Of a stretch of DNA of 64,000 nt, positions 15,678 through 27,872 are shown piece by piece. A program made the position numbers and the translations under genes. Origin of the DNA: Dactylosporangium roseum (GTDB lineage Bacteria; Actinomycetota; Actinomycetes; Mycobacteriales; Micromonosporaceae); assembly GCF_025264685.1 (NCBI RefSeq), contig NZ_CP073721.1:3711001-3775000 (forward strand). The letters run 5' to 3'. Below the pieces are notes generated by a model that was given only the letters and a program-made list of their open reading frames with translations, made no database searches and was not told the origin of the DNA. Positions within the stretch are counted from its first letter, which is position 1; every line of letters starts with the position of its first letter.

Positions 15678-16559
15678 CTACCAGGCGCCGGTCGCGGACG
15701 GGCCGGCCTGGCCGCCGCGGCGGCGCAGGTACTTCTCGAACTCCTGGGCGATCTCGTCGCCGGTGAGCGGCTGCAGGCCCGCGTCGCCGGAGCGTTCCTC
15801 CAGTTCGCGGACGTACTCGGCCAGCTCGGCATCCTGCTCGGCGGCCTGCTTGAGCCGCTCCTCCCACTCCGCGGACTGCTTGGCCAGGTCGCCGGTCGGC
15901 ACCGGCAGGTCGAGGATCTCCTCGACCCGGTGCAGCAGCGCCAGGGTGGCCTTCGGGCAGGGCGGGTTGTTGGCGTAGTGCGGCACGTGCACCCAGAACG
16001 ACACGGCCTCGAGATCGGCACGCACACAGGCGTCGTGGAGGACGCCGACGATGCCGGTCGGGCCCTCGTAGCGGGTCGGCGTCAGGCCCAGACGCTCCGT
16101 GGACTCCGAGGACGTGTGCGACGGCGCCGAGCCGCTCACCGGCAGCGGCCGCGTATACGGCACGTCGGCGAGCAGCGCGCCGAGCAGCACGATCCGGCTC
16201 ACCTCGAGGCTGTGGCAGACCTCGAGGATTTCCTCGCAGAACGTGCGCCAGCGCATGCTGGGCTCGATGCCGCGGATGAGCACGATGTCGCGCTCCGCCT
16301 CGGGCGGGGTGGCCACCGAGAACCGGGTCGTCGGCCACTCGATGCGCCGTGTCTCGCCCTCGGACATCAGCACCGTCGGCCGGTTGACCTGGAAGTCGTA
16401 GAAGTCCTCGGGGTCGAGTGCGGCGATGGGCTCGGCGCCCCACTCCTGTTCGAGATGTTCGACGACGGCGGTCGACGCGTCGGCAGCGTCATTCCACCCT
16501 TCGAACGCGGCAATCGCGACAGGGGAGCGCAACACGGGCAGGCCGTCGAACTCGGTCAC
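15678..16559 (-). CDS. PAC2-family protein
   Basis: 293 residues from GTG at 16,559. The PAC2 fold is shown by VAIAAFEGWNDAADASTAVVEHL, DFYDFQVNRP, DIVLIRGIEPSMRWRTF, LEVSRIVLLGALLADVPYTRP and FWVHVPHYANNPPCPKATLALL. The eukaryotic relative is a proteasome assembly chaperone. The actinobacterial homologues (Rv2125) sit near metH and within range of the proteasome locus, as here, but have no proven role in assembly. The C-terminal ~60 residues are charged and helical (EWEERLKQAAEQDAELAEYVRELEE is broken here into two helices). TAGGCT six bases before the start supports it. Confidence 0.88.
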   Translation of the reverse strand: MTEFDGLPVLRSPVAIAAFEGWNDAADASTAVVEHLEQEWGAEPIAALDPEDFYDFQVNRPTVLMSEGETRRIEWPTTRFSVATPPEAERDIVLIRGIEPSMRWRTFCEEILEVCHSLEVSRIVLLGALLADVPYTRPLPVSGSAPSHTSSESTERLGLTPTRYEGPTGIVGVLHDACVRADLEAVSFWVHVPHYANNPPCPKATLALLHRVEEILDLPVPTGDLAKQSAEWEERLKQAAEQDAELAEYVRELEERSGDAGLQPLTGDEIAQEFEKYLRRRGGQAGPSATGAW

Positions 16560-16565
16560 GCCCCC

Positions 16566-16571
16566 AGCCTA
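16566..16571 (-). promoter_or_regulatory. Leaderless-type -10 box of the PAC2 gene
   Basis: TAGGCT on the minus strand lies six bases before the GTG at 16,559. Confidence 0.5.
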
Positions 16572-16730
16572 CGTGTGCCGTCGCCGGATGGCTTGCCGGC
16601 CGCGCGGGGTTGTCCGATTCCGGGGGCCATAACCGGGGCCCGCGGTGGACCTCGTCCCACCTGGTGGGCAAGCCTCGGGCAGTGGCCAGGATCGCCCACG
16701 CCCGGGGCCGACCGGATGCGGACGTCCCGA

Positions 16731-16736
16731 TAGCCT
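16731..16736 (+). promoter_or_regulatory. Leaderless-type -10 box of metH
   Basis: TAGCCT lies seven bases before the ATG at 16,744. I looked for a cobalamin riboswitch in the 180 bases upstream and found none. A leaderless start leaves no room for one downstream of the promoter. Confidence 0.5.
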
Positions 16737-16743
16737 TTGGAGT

Positions 16744-20259
<3,516 letters not shown>

Positions 20260-20271
20260 CGCGCGCGACGA

Positions 20272-20311
20272 CCGGCCGGTCAACCGTGTCAGACCGCGGT
20301 TGACCGGCCGG
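20272..20311 (+). terminator. Terminator after metH
   Basis: A perfect 15-bp stem (CCGGCCGGTCAACCG and its inverse) with a 10-base loop begins 12 bases after the metH stop. The rest of the gap to 20,495 shows no gene. Confidence 0.8.
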
Positions 20312-20495
20312 CCCGCGATCGCACCACCGGTCGGCGCCGGCCATCATCGCCTTGCGCCGCAGCCGGTCCGCGGCGGCGCCGGCGAGCAGCCCCAGCAGCA
20401 GGTCGCGGCCGCCGTGACCGGCGCCGCCGAGGCCCCGGCCGTGAGCTTGGGCACGAACACCGGGATTCCGCGCCGCCGCTTGGCAGGATTCTGGT

Positions 20496-21149
20496 GTGGC
20501 GATGCAGGCGGTGCTCTTCGACATGGACGGAACCCTCGTCGACAGCGAGAAGGTCTGGTCCGTCGGCCTGACCTTGCTCGCCGACCGCTACGGCGGTGAG
20601 CTGTCCGACGCGGCGCGCAAGGCGATGGTCGGCACCAACATGACCGACTCCATGCGCATCCTGCACGAGGACCTCGGCCAGCCGATGACGAAGGACGCGA
20701 CCGACGCCAGCGTGGTGTGGCTGGAGGAGCGGGTCAAGGAGCTCTTCCACGGCGGCCTGGTCTGGCGTCCCGGCGCCAAGGAGCTCCTCGCGTCGCTGCG
20801 GGCGGCGGACGTACCGCTGGCGCTGGTCACCGCCACCCACCGGCACCTCGTCGACGTGGCCCTGGTCACCATCGGCGCCGACAACTTCGACGCCGTCGTG
20901 GCCGGCGACGAGGTCGACCAGACCAAGCCCCACCCGATGCCGTATCTCACCGCCGCCCGCCTCGTCGGCGCCGACCCGACCCGCTGCGTGGCTGTGGAGG
21001 ACTCGCCGAACGGCGTCCGCAGCGCCCGCGCCGCCGGCTGCGCCGTCCTCGGCGTCCCGTGCGAGGTCGACCTCGACGCGGAAGGCGTCACGCTCGTCGG
21101 CTCGCTGCTCGACGTCGACGTCGACTACCTGCACAAACTCGTCGGATAG
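20496..21149 (+). CDS. HAD-family hydrolase (beta-phosphoglucomutase-like)
   Basis: 217 residues. The four HAD motifs are visible: FDMDGTLVDSE with the nucleophile Asp, VTATH, the Lys in QTKPHPMPYL, and VAVEDSPNG. The small helical cap between motifs I and II puts it in the beta-phosphoglucomutase/phosphatase group. GTG at 20,496 and ATG at 20,502 are both possible. It follows the metH terminator and has its own transcription. The substrate is probably a small phosphorylated metabolite. Confidence 0.85.
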   Translation: MAMQAVLFDMDGTLVDSEKVWSVGLTLLADRYGGELSDAARKAMVGTNMTDSMRILHEDLGQPMTKDATDASVVWLEERVKELFHGGLVWRPGAKELLASLRAADVPLALVTATHRHLVDVALVTIGADNFDAVVAGDEVDQTKPHPMPYLTAARLVGADPTRCVAVEDSPNGVRSARAAGCAVLGVPCEVDLDAEGVTLVGSLLDVDVDYLHKLVG

Positions 21150-21198
21150 CGGTGCTGCCGGACGCTCAGCGGATCCGTCAGCAGGGCGGCGGACCCGC

Positions 21199-21585
21199 TC
21201 ACTGCTCCGTGATGATCTGGATGAGGTTGCCGCAGGTGTCGTCGAAGACGGCCACGGTCACGGTTTCGAGGTCGGTCGGCGGCTGGGTGAACTCGACGCC
21301 GGCTGCGCGGAGCCGCTCGTGCTCGGCGTAGACGTCGTCGACCGCGAACTGCGCCACGGGGATGCCGTCGGCGACGAGAGCGTCGCGGTAGGGCCGCACG
21401 GCCGGGTGGCTGATCGGTTCGAGGAGCAACTGGGGACCGTCGGGCGCGTCGGGCGAGACCACGGTGAGCCAGGAGTGGCTCCCGACGGGGATGTCGTGGC
21501 GTTTCCGGAAGCCGAGGACGTCGGTGTAGAAGGCGAGCGCCTTGGCTTGGTCATCGACATACACACTGGTCAGCGAGATTCTCAT
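21199..21585 (-). CDS. VOC-superfamily (glyoxalase-like) protein
   Basis: 128 residues, one glyoxalase/bleomycin-resistance module: ISLTSVYVDDQAKALAFYTDVLGFRKRHDIP, WLTVVSPDAPDGPQLLLEP, YAEHERLRAAGVEF and FDDTCGNLIQIITEQ. The C-terminal metal ligand is offered by NLIQI, where Q stands near the usual E. It may bind or modify a small molecule. Its promoter carries an operator-like palindrome, so it may be induced by a regulator encoded elsewhere. Confidence 0.85.
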   Translation of the reverse strand: MRISLTSVYVDDQAKALAFYTDVLGFRKRHDIPVGSHSWLTVVSPDAPDGPQLLLEPISHPAVRPYRDALVADGIPVAQFAVDDVYAEHERLRAAGVEFTQPPTDLETVTVAVFDDTCGNLIQIITEQ

Positions 21586-21614
21586 GTCGTGCTCCGGACT
21601 GATGCCACGCCTTC

Positions 21615-21644
21615 ACCATAGGCAAGTCGCTACTTGCGAGTCAA
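21615..21644 (-). promoter_or_regulatory. Sigma-70 type promoter with operator palindrome in the spacer
   Basis: On the minus strand TTGACT (21,639-21,644) and TATGGT (21,615-21,620) are 18 bases apart and point at the VOC gene. The spacer holds the palindrome CAAGTAGCGACTTG (21,623-21,636). A repressor bound there would block the polymerase. The binding protein is not encoded next to it. Confidence 0.6.
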
Positions 21645-21789
21645 GGCGGGCGAGGTGCTCGACGCACTGCGACCGCCCGTACCGGCGGCCGCAGGACCCG
21701 CCGAGGTGGGCCGGTGACCGTGCGGCGTCAACCGGCACCGCCTCGGCGGGTCGGACCGGGACCGTCCCGGTCTCGGCTGTGAACAGGCG

Positions 21790-24339
21790 CTAGTCGTGGG
21801 CGATGGCCTGCAGGACGTTGACCCGTGCGGCGCGGATCGAGGGCAGGACCGCGGCCACCACGCCGACCAGGGCGGCCAGCAGCAGGTAGGTGGCCATCTG
21901 CTGCCACGGGAACGCCACCCGGGTGAAGCCCTCGTCCTTGAGGGCCTTGACCACCGAGGCGCCCAGGCCGACGCCGACGCCCAGGCCCAGCAGCGCGCCG
22001 AAGACCGAGATGACCACCGCCTCGACGGTGACCATCCGCATCGTCTGCGCCCGGCGCATGCCGATCGCCCGCAGCAGGCCCAGCTCCCGGGTCCGCTCCA
22101 GCACCGACAGGGCGAGGGTGTTGACGATGCCGAGGACCGCGATGAGGATCGCGAGGGCCAGCAGGACCTGGATCATCGTGAGCAACTGGTCGAACTGCGC
22201 CGCCTGCTGCGCCACGAACTCGGCCCGGTTCGCGACCGACACCTCAGGGTTGTCCGCGAGCAGCGCGTCGACCCGCTGCTGCACATCGGCGACCGCGGTG
22301 CCCGGGGCCACCCGCACGAAGCCCCAGGACGGTTGCGGGCTGCGGAAGTCCTTGATCACGTCGCCGGAGACGACCATGCCGCCGGTGACGTCGCTCGTGT
22401 TGTACACACCCACGATCTTGATCTTGTGGACCTCTCCGTGGGTGAACTGGATGTCGACCGTGTCGCCGAGCTTGAGGTTGCGGTCCGTCGCATTCCGGGC
22501 GTCGATGACCGCCTGGTCGGTCCCGGTCCACCGCAGCTCGCCGGACGCTGCGGTGAGCTTGAACATCCCGGCGTAGGCGGCGATGTCGGGCGCCGCCGAC
22601 ACGCCGCGGTTCTCGCCGTTGACCGAGGCGAAGTCCCAGTACTCGCTCGCGACGCTCGCCACGCCGGGCAGCTTCGCCGTCTCGGTCATCACCTTCGGGT
22701 CGAAGCGGGCCGGGCCGGTGTTGTCCCCGTCGCCGGAGATGATCAGGTCGACCGTCACGTCCTTCTCGACCTGATTGCTCAGGCTCTGCTTGGCCGAGGC
22801 GAGGATGACGTTGACACCGGTGATGAGCGCCAGGCCGACCATCAGCGCCGCCGCGGTGATCGCGGTGCGCCGCGGGTTGCGGCCCGAGTTGAGCCGGCCC
22901 AGCTTGCCCGGCACCGACCAGGAGAACAGCCGGCCCAGCAGCGACACGACGGGCCGGGCCAGCAGCGGGGTGAGCAGCGCGACGCCGATGAAGGTGATGA
23001 GCACGCCGCCGAGGATGAGCCACAGCGTGTTGTCACCGCCCTTGCCGGCCAGGCCCAGGCCCAGCAGCGTGCCGCCGGCCGCACCGACCAGGGCCCCGCT
23101 GACGGTGAGCTTCGTGAGCGGCCGGTCCGGCGTCGCCACCTCCTGCAACGCGGCCATCGGCGGGATGCGGCTCGCGCGCAACGCCGGCAGTACCGCCGCC
23201 ACCACCGTCACCACCAGGCCCACCACGAACGCGCTGACGACCGCCGTCGCCGGCACCCCGACGCCGGCCAGGGTCACGCCGCTGACGTTGCCGAACACCC
23301 AGGCCAGCAGGACCCCGACGCCGATGCCGGCGGCCAGGCCCAGGACCGACGCGATCAGGCCGATCGCGACCGCCTCGATGAGCACCGACCCGAGGGTCTG
23401 GCCGCGGCTGCCGCCGAGCGCGCGCATCAGCGCCAGCTCGCGGGTCCGCTGCGCCACGATGATGGAGAACGTGTTGAGGATGAGGAACGTGCCGACGAAC
23501 AACGCCACCCCGGCGAAGCCGATCAGGATGTTGTTGAAGAAGCCGAGCCCTTCCTTGACGCCTTTGACCGTCTCGTCCTGCGACTGCTTGCCGGTCTTCG
23601 CGAGGTAGTCGGCGCCGAGGGCGGCGGCGACGTCGTCACGCAGCCGCTCGTTGGTGACGCCTGGGGCGGCCTTCACGTCGATGCTGCTGTAGACGCCCTT
23701 CTCGCCGAGCATCAGCTCCTGGGCGACCGGGGTGGTGAACGACACCTCCAGGGCCCCGCCGAGGGAGTCGCGGTTGCCGCTGTACCCGAAGATGCCGACC
23801 AACTTGAAGGTCTTCTTGCCCGGCTGGAGGGTCAGGACACCGACTTCGTCGCCGACCTTGAGCCCGGCGGCCTTCGCGGTGGTCACGTTGACCGCGATCT
23901 CGTCGTCGGCGGACGGGCCGTGGCCCTCGCGCAACTGGAGCAGGTCGTTGGTGCCGGTCCAGTTCCGCCCGATCCGCGGCGGGCCGAACGTGGTGACGAC
24001 CTTGCCGTTCTTGCCGACGACCCGCGCGCCGTCCGCGGAGGCGATGCCGGTGGCGCTCGCGACGCCCGGCACGGCCTTGACCTTGTCGAGCACCGAGGCC
24101 GGGATGTTCGCCGAGGTCTCCGGGCCGTCGAACTCCGCGGCGGTGACCTTCGGCTTGGCGGTGACGCTCACGTCCGTGCCCTCGAAGACCGACTTGAACA
24201 GGCTGTCGAAGGAGCGGCCCAGGGTGTCGGTGAGCACGAACGCGCCCGACACGAACATCACCCCGAGCACGACCGCGAGGGCCGACAGGGTGAGCCGCAG
24301 CTTCCGGGAGAGGAGGCTCTTGATCGTGGCTCTCAGCAT
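21790..24339 (-). CDS. ABC transporter permease with two FtsX domains (copy 1)
   Basis: 849 residues. A first membrane helix near residues 15-38 (KLRLTLSALAVVLGVMFVSGAFVL) leads into a large extracellular domain. A membrane FtsX domain follows at ~255-400 (FNNILIGFAGVALFVGTFLILNTFSI, RELALMRALGGSRGQTLGSVL). After a linking helix pair and a second external domain comes the C-terminal FtsX domain (IQVLLALAILIAVLGIVNTLALSVLERTRELGLLRAIGMRRAQTMRMVTVEA). This is the MacB/LolC-like layout common in actinomycetes, for export or for mechanotransmission. It starts three bases after the ATPase stop. A paralogue with the same layout lies at 25,320. Confidence 0.9.
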   Translation of the reverse strand: MLRATIKSLLSRKLRLTLSALAVVLGVMFVSGAFVLTDTLGRSFDSLFKSVFEGTDVSVTAKPKVTAAEFDGPETSANIPASVLDKVKAVPGVASATGIASADGARVVGKNGKVVTTFGPPRIGRNWTGTNDLLQLREGHGPSADDEIAVNVTTAKAAGLKVGDEVGVLTLQPGKKTFKLVGIFGYSGNRDSLGGALEVSFTTPVAQELMLGEKGVYSSIDVKAAPGVTNERLRDDVAAALGADYLAKTGKQSQDETVKGVKEGLGFFNNILIGFAGVALFVGTFLILNTFSIIVAQRTRELALMRALGGSRGQTLGSVLIEAVAIGLIASVLGLAAGIGVGVLLAWVFGNVSGVTLAGVGVPATAVVSAFVVGLVVTVVAAVLPALRASRIPPMAALQEVATPDRPLTKLTVSGALVGAAGGTLLGLGLAGKGGDNTLWLILGGVLITFIGVALLTPLLARPVVSLLGRLFSWSVPGKLGRLNSGRNPRRTAITAAALMVGLALITGVNVILASAKQSLSNQVEKDVTVDLIISGDGDNTGPARFDPKVMTETAKLPGVASVASEYWDFASVNGENRGVSAAPDIAAYAGMFKLTAASGELRWTGTDQAVIDARNATDRNLKLGDTVDIQFTHGEVHKIKIVGVYNTSDVTGGMVVSGDVIKDFRSPQPSWGFVRVAPGTAVADVQQRVDALLADNPEVSVANRAEFVAQQAAQFDQLLTMIQVLLALAILIAVLGIVNTLALSVLERTRELGLLRAIGMRRAQTMRMVTVEAVVISVFGALLGLGVGVGLGASVVKALKDEGFTRVAFPWQQMATYLLLAALVGVVAAVLPSIRAARVNVLQAIAHD

Positions 24340-24342
24340 CGG

Positions 24343-25101
24343 TCAGGCCTCGATCTTGTCGAGCCGCTTGAGCCGGTCGAGGACCGCGTCGGCGGTCGGC
24401 GCGTAGAGCTCGTCGACGATGTGCCCGTCGGCGAGGAACACCACGCGGTCGGCGTACGAGGCGGCATTGGGGTCGTGGGTGACCATGACGATCGTCTGGC
24501 CGAAGTCGCGGACCGAGTTGCGCAGGAACGACAGGACCTCGGCGCCGGAGCGTGAGTCGAGGTTGCCGGTCGGCTCGTCGGCGAAGATGACCTCGGGCCG
24601 GGAGACCAGCGCGCGGGCGCAGGCGACGCGTTGCTGCTGGCCGCCGGAGAGCTGGCTGGGGCGGTGCCCGAGCCGGTCCTTGAGCCCGACGGTGGCGATG
24701 ACCGTGTCGTACCAGGCCTTGTCGGGTTTGCGGCCGGCGATGGACAGCGGCAGCAGGATGTTCTCCTCGGCGGTCAGCGTCGGCAGCAGGTTGAACTGCT
24801 GGAAGATGAAGCCGACCTTGGTCCGCCGCAGGTTCGTCAGCCCCCGGTCGGACAGGTCGGTGATCTGGGTGTCGCCGATGAACACCTGCCCCCGCGTCAC
24901 GGCGTCGAGGCCGGCGAGGCAGTGCATGAGCGTCGACTTGCCGGACCCGGACGGGCCCATGATCGCGGTGAAACGGCCCCTGTCAAGCTCGACGGAAACG
25001 CCGCCGAGCGCGTTGACCTGCGCCTCGCCGGTGCCGTAGACCTTCCAGACGTCGACCGCCCGCGCGGCCACCTCGGTGCGCGTCGCAACCGATGTAGTCA
25101 T
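24343..25101 (-). CDS. ABC transporter ATP-binding protein (copy 1)
   Basis: 252 residues of the MacB/LolD type. Walker A is GPSGSGKST, the Q-loop lies in IFQQFNLLPTLTAEEN, the signature is LSGGQQQRVACARAL, and Walker B is VIFADEPTGNLDSRSG. The H-loop is MVTHDPNAASYADRVV. The ATG at 25,101 has GGGGG about five bases upstream. It energises the adjacent FtsX permease. A 353-base core (24,482-24,834) is identical at DNA level to the second ATPase gene. Confidence 0.93.
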   Translation of the reverse strand: MTTSVATRTEVAARAVDVWKVYGTGEAQVNALGGVSVELDRGRFTAIMGPSGSGKSTLMHCLAGLDAVTRGQVFIGDTQITDLSDRGLTNLRRTKVGFIFQQFNLLPTLTAEENILLPLSIAGRKPDKAWYDTVIATVGLKDRLGHRPSQLSGGQQQRVACARALVSRPEVIFADEPTGNLDSRSGAEVLSFLRNSVRDFGQTIVMVTHDPNAASYADRVVFLADGHIVDELYAPTADAVLDRLKRLDKIEA

Positions 25102-25192
25102 GATTCCCCCTGGTGAATGGTGTGCGTTCATCGTCGGGGCGGCAGGGCCCGGTCTCGTCCGCCCGCAGGGCGAGCTGACCACCGGTTTTCTG

Positions 25193-25211
25193 CTGGGGGA
25201 GGCTCCCCTAG
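25193..25211. promoter_or_regulatory. Palindrome upstream of ABC operon 1
   Basis: Read on the minus strand, CTAGGGGAGCCTCCCCCAG lies about 90 bases before the ATPase start. A related palindrome (GACTCCTCCCCAGGGAGTAG) lies at a similar distance before the second ABC operon. Both could be bound by the response regulator encoded at 28,739. This is inference. Confidence 0.35.
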
Positions 25212-25277
25212 CCCACCTCAGGGACAACCCTTATGCCGTGGGTCTCAGCATTCTCAGCAATGGCCGTGAAAAGGCAA

Positions 25278-25306
25278 GGGCCGGTCGGGGAAACCCCGAC
25301 CGGCCC
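25278..25306 (-). terminator. Terminator after ABC operon 2
   Basis: A perfect 13-bp stem (GGGCCGGTCGGGG and its inverse) with a three-base loop lies 14 bases beyond the stop of the second permease. On the minus strand it is followed by a T-rich stretch (TTGCCTTTTC). It separates the two ABC operons. Confidence 0.85.
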
Positions 25307-25319
25307 CATTTCGTGAATG

Positions 25320-27869
25320 CTATTCGTATGCGATGGCGTTGAGGACGTTGAGCCGCACCGCCCGGATCGACGGGATGAGCCCAGCCACGGCGCCGATGAA
25401 CAGCGACGCGATGAAGTACACCACCATCAGCCCCCACGGCAGGGTGACCGCACCGAAGCCGAGGACCTCCTTGAGCGCGGTCACGATCGCCGCGCCGAGG
25501 CCCGCGCCGACGGCGAGACCGAGCACCGTGCCGAACACCGTGATCACCACCGACTCCGTCGTCACCATCAGCCATGTCTGCCGTCTGCGCAGCCCGACCG
25601 CGCGGAGCATGCCCAGCTCGCGGGTGCGCTCGATGACCGACAGCAGCAGCGTGTTGATGACACCGAGGACCGAGATGGCCAGCGCGATGAGCAGCAGCAC
25701 CTGGACCACGACCAGCGCGACGTCGAAGCCCTTCTGGTTCGTCTCGACGAACTCATCCTTGGTGTAGACGTTGACCTCGGGATTGTCCTTGATGATCGAG
25801 GCCACGGCGTCCTTCGTGGCACTGACGGACGCGCCGTCCTTCACGCTGATGAACGCCTGCCACGGCTGGGGGAACGAGAATCCGGTCGTGGCGTCGGCGT
25901 AGGAGACCACGATGCCGCCGGCGATCGCGGACTCGCCGCTGATGCCGACGAGCTTGAGGGTCTTGTCGCCGGTCTTGGCGAACGTGACCGTGATCGTGTC
26001 GCCCAGCTTCAGCTTGCGGTTCTCGGCGGTCTTCTTGTCCACGATGAACTCGCCGCTGTCGAGCCGGTCGATGCGGCCCTCCGCGGCCTTGAGCTTCAGC
26101 ACCGTCATGGCCGCGCCGACGTCCTCGTACGACAGGACGAAGTTCTGCTCGCCGTTGACCTCCACCGCGTCGGCCGTGCGCGCCGCCACGGTCCCGGCGC
26201 CGGGCAGCGCCTTGATGTCCGCGAGCTCCTCCGGCGTGATGACCGGCGGGATCGCGGACGTCTGCTGGCCCAGCACCACCAGGTCGGCCTGGAGGTCCTT
26301 GTCCAGCGTGTCACCGATCGCCGTGGACAGCGACGAGAAGATCGTGCTGATCGCCGTGACGATCGCGATGCCGATCATCACCGCACCCGCCGTGATGGCC
26401 GTGCGCCGCGGGTTGCGGGACGAGTTGCGCCTGCCCAGCTTGCCCGGCACCGTCCAGGAGAAGACCGAGCCGAGCGCCGCGACCAGCGGCTTGCTGATCA
26501 CCGGGGTCAGCAGCGCCACCCCGACCAGCAGCCCGAGCACGCCGCCGAACACCAACCACAGCGTCCCGTCGCCGGCCCCCGTCAGACCCCACGTCAGGGA
26601 ACCGATCGCGAGCGCCGTCACGACGCAGCCCGCGATCGTCACCTTGGTCAGCGGCCGGTCGGTCGCCGCGGACTCCCGCATCGCCGCGATCGGCGCCACC
26701 CTGGCCGCCTTGAGCGCCGGCATCAGCGCGGCGACCATCGTCACCAGGATGCCGATCGCGAACGAGGCGACGATCGCCGAGACCGGGAAGCCCAACCCGG
26801 CCACCTCGGCGCCGTCGGCGAGCCCCACGAAGAGGTACGCGCCGAGCGCGCCCAGCCCGAGGCCGACGGCGAAGCCGAACGCCGAGCCGACGACCCCGAT
26901 GAGCAGGGCCTCCAGCAGCACCGAGCGCATCACCTGGCCCCGGCTCGCGCCCATCGCCCGCAACAGCGCCAGCTCCTGCGTGCGCTGCGCGACGATGATC
27001 GAGAACGTGTTGAGGATCAGGAAGATGCCGACCAGCAGCGCCACCGCGCCGAAGCCCAGCAGCACGTAGTTGAAGTAGTTCAGGAAGCCCTTGATGGCCT
27101 TGCTGGACTCCTCCGACAGCTCCTGGCCGGTCCGCGCCAGGAACGCGTCGCCGAGCTGCGCCTTGACGTTGTCACGCAGCTTCTCGTCGGTGACGCCCGG
27201 CTCGGCCTTCACGTCGATGACGTTGAACTGGTCCTCGGCGCCGAGCATCGCCTTCTGCGCCGTCGGAGTGGTGAAGAAGATCGTGCTCTCGCCGGCCATC
27301 GAGTCGCGGCCGCCGGCGTACTGCATCTCGCCGACGATCGTATAGGTCTTGCGCTGCTTGTCGCGCGTGATGACGTCCATCGAGTCGCCGACCTTGACGC
27401 CGGCCGACTTCGCCAGGCCCCGGTTGACGACGATCTCGTTGTCCGCGGCGGGCGCCTTGCCCTCCACCAGCTTCACGAGGTCGTCCTCGCCGATCCAGTT
27501 CGCGCCGAACTGCTGGCCGGTCTGGTTGGCCACGACCTTGCCGTTCCTGCCGATCGGGACGGCGCCGTTGAGGAAGACCTGGCCGGTCGCCTTCGCGACG
27601 CCGTCGACCTTGGCCACCTCGTCGACCGTGGCGGCCGGGAACGGCAGCGTGCCGCTCTCCCCGCCCTGCGATGCCACCTGCGACTTCGCCGCCACCTGCA
27701 CGTCGGTGTAGGTGTAGATGTTGGCGAACAGATTGTCGAACGTGCGGCCCAGCGTGTCGGTGAGCACCAGCGAGCCCGACACGAACATCACGGACAGCAC
27801 GACGGCGAGCGTCGAGAGCGTCAGCCGGAGCTTGCGCGCCAGCAGGCTCTTCAGGGTCGCGCGCAGCAT
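25320..27869 (-). CDS. ABC transporter permease with two FtsX domains (copy 2)
   Basis: 849 residues, the same length and domain order as copy 1: N-terminal helix (KLRLTLSTLAVVLSVMFVSGSLVL), external domain, FtsX domain (FNYVLLGFGAVALLVGIFLILNTFSII, ELALLRAMGASRGQVMRSVL), second external domain and C-terminal FtsX domain (VLLLIALAISVLGVINTLLLSVIERTRELGMLRAVGLRRRQTWLM). The membrane parts resemble copy 1 closely and the external domains much less. This suggests duplication followed by divergence of the ligand-facing parts. It starts three bases after its ATPase gene. Confidence 0.9.
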   Translation of the reverse strand: MLRATLKSLLARKLRLTLSTLAVVLSVMFVSGSLVLTDTLGRTFDNLFANIYTYTDVQVAAKSQVASQGGESGTLPFPAATVDEVAKVDGVAKATGQVFLNGAVPIGRNGKVVANQTGQQFGANWIGEDDLVKLVEGKAPAADNEIVVNRGLAKSAGVKVGDSMDVITRDKQRKTYTIVGEMQYAGGRDSMAGESTIFFTTPTAQKAMLGAEDQFNVIDVKAEPGVTDEKLRDNVKAQLGDAFLARTGQELSEESSKAIKGFLNYFNYVLLGFGAVALLVGIFLILNTFSIIVAQRTQELALLRAMGASRGQVMRSVLLEALLIGVVGSAFGFAVGLGLGALGAYLFVGLADGAEVAGLGFPVSAIVASFAIGILVTMVAALMPALKAARVAPIAAMRESAATDRPLTKVTIAGCVVTALAIGSLTWGLTGAGDGTLWLVFGGVLGLLVGVALLTPVISKPLVAALGSVFSWTVPGKLGRRNSSRNPRRTAITAGAVMIGIAIVTAISTIFSSLSTAIGDTLDKDLQADLVVLGQQTSAIPPVITPEELADIKALPGAGTVAARTADAVEVNGEQNFVLSYEDVGAAMTVLKLKAAEGRIDRLDSGEFIVDKKTAENRKLKLGDTITVTFAKTGDKTLKLVGISGESAIAGGIVVSYADATTGFSFPQPWQAFISVKDGASVSATKDAVASIIKDNPEVNVYTKDEFVETNQKGFDVALVVVQVLLLIALAISVLGVINTLLLSVIERTRELGMLRAVGLRRRQTWLMVTTESVVITVFGTVLGLAVGAGLGAAIVTALKEVLGFGAVTLPWGLMVVYFIASLFIGAVAGLIPSIRAVRLNVLNAIAYE

Positions 27870-27872
27870 CGC

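Noticed and set aside
16560..16743. Cobalamin or SAM/SAH riboswitch upstream of metH
   Set aside because: No B12-box or other riboswitch core was found, and the -10 box lies seven bases from the start codon, leaving no leader.
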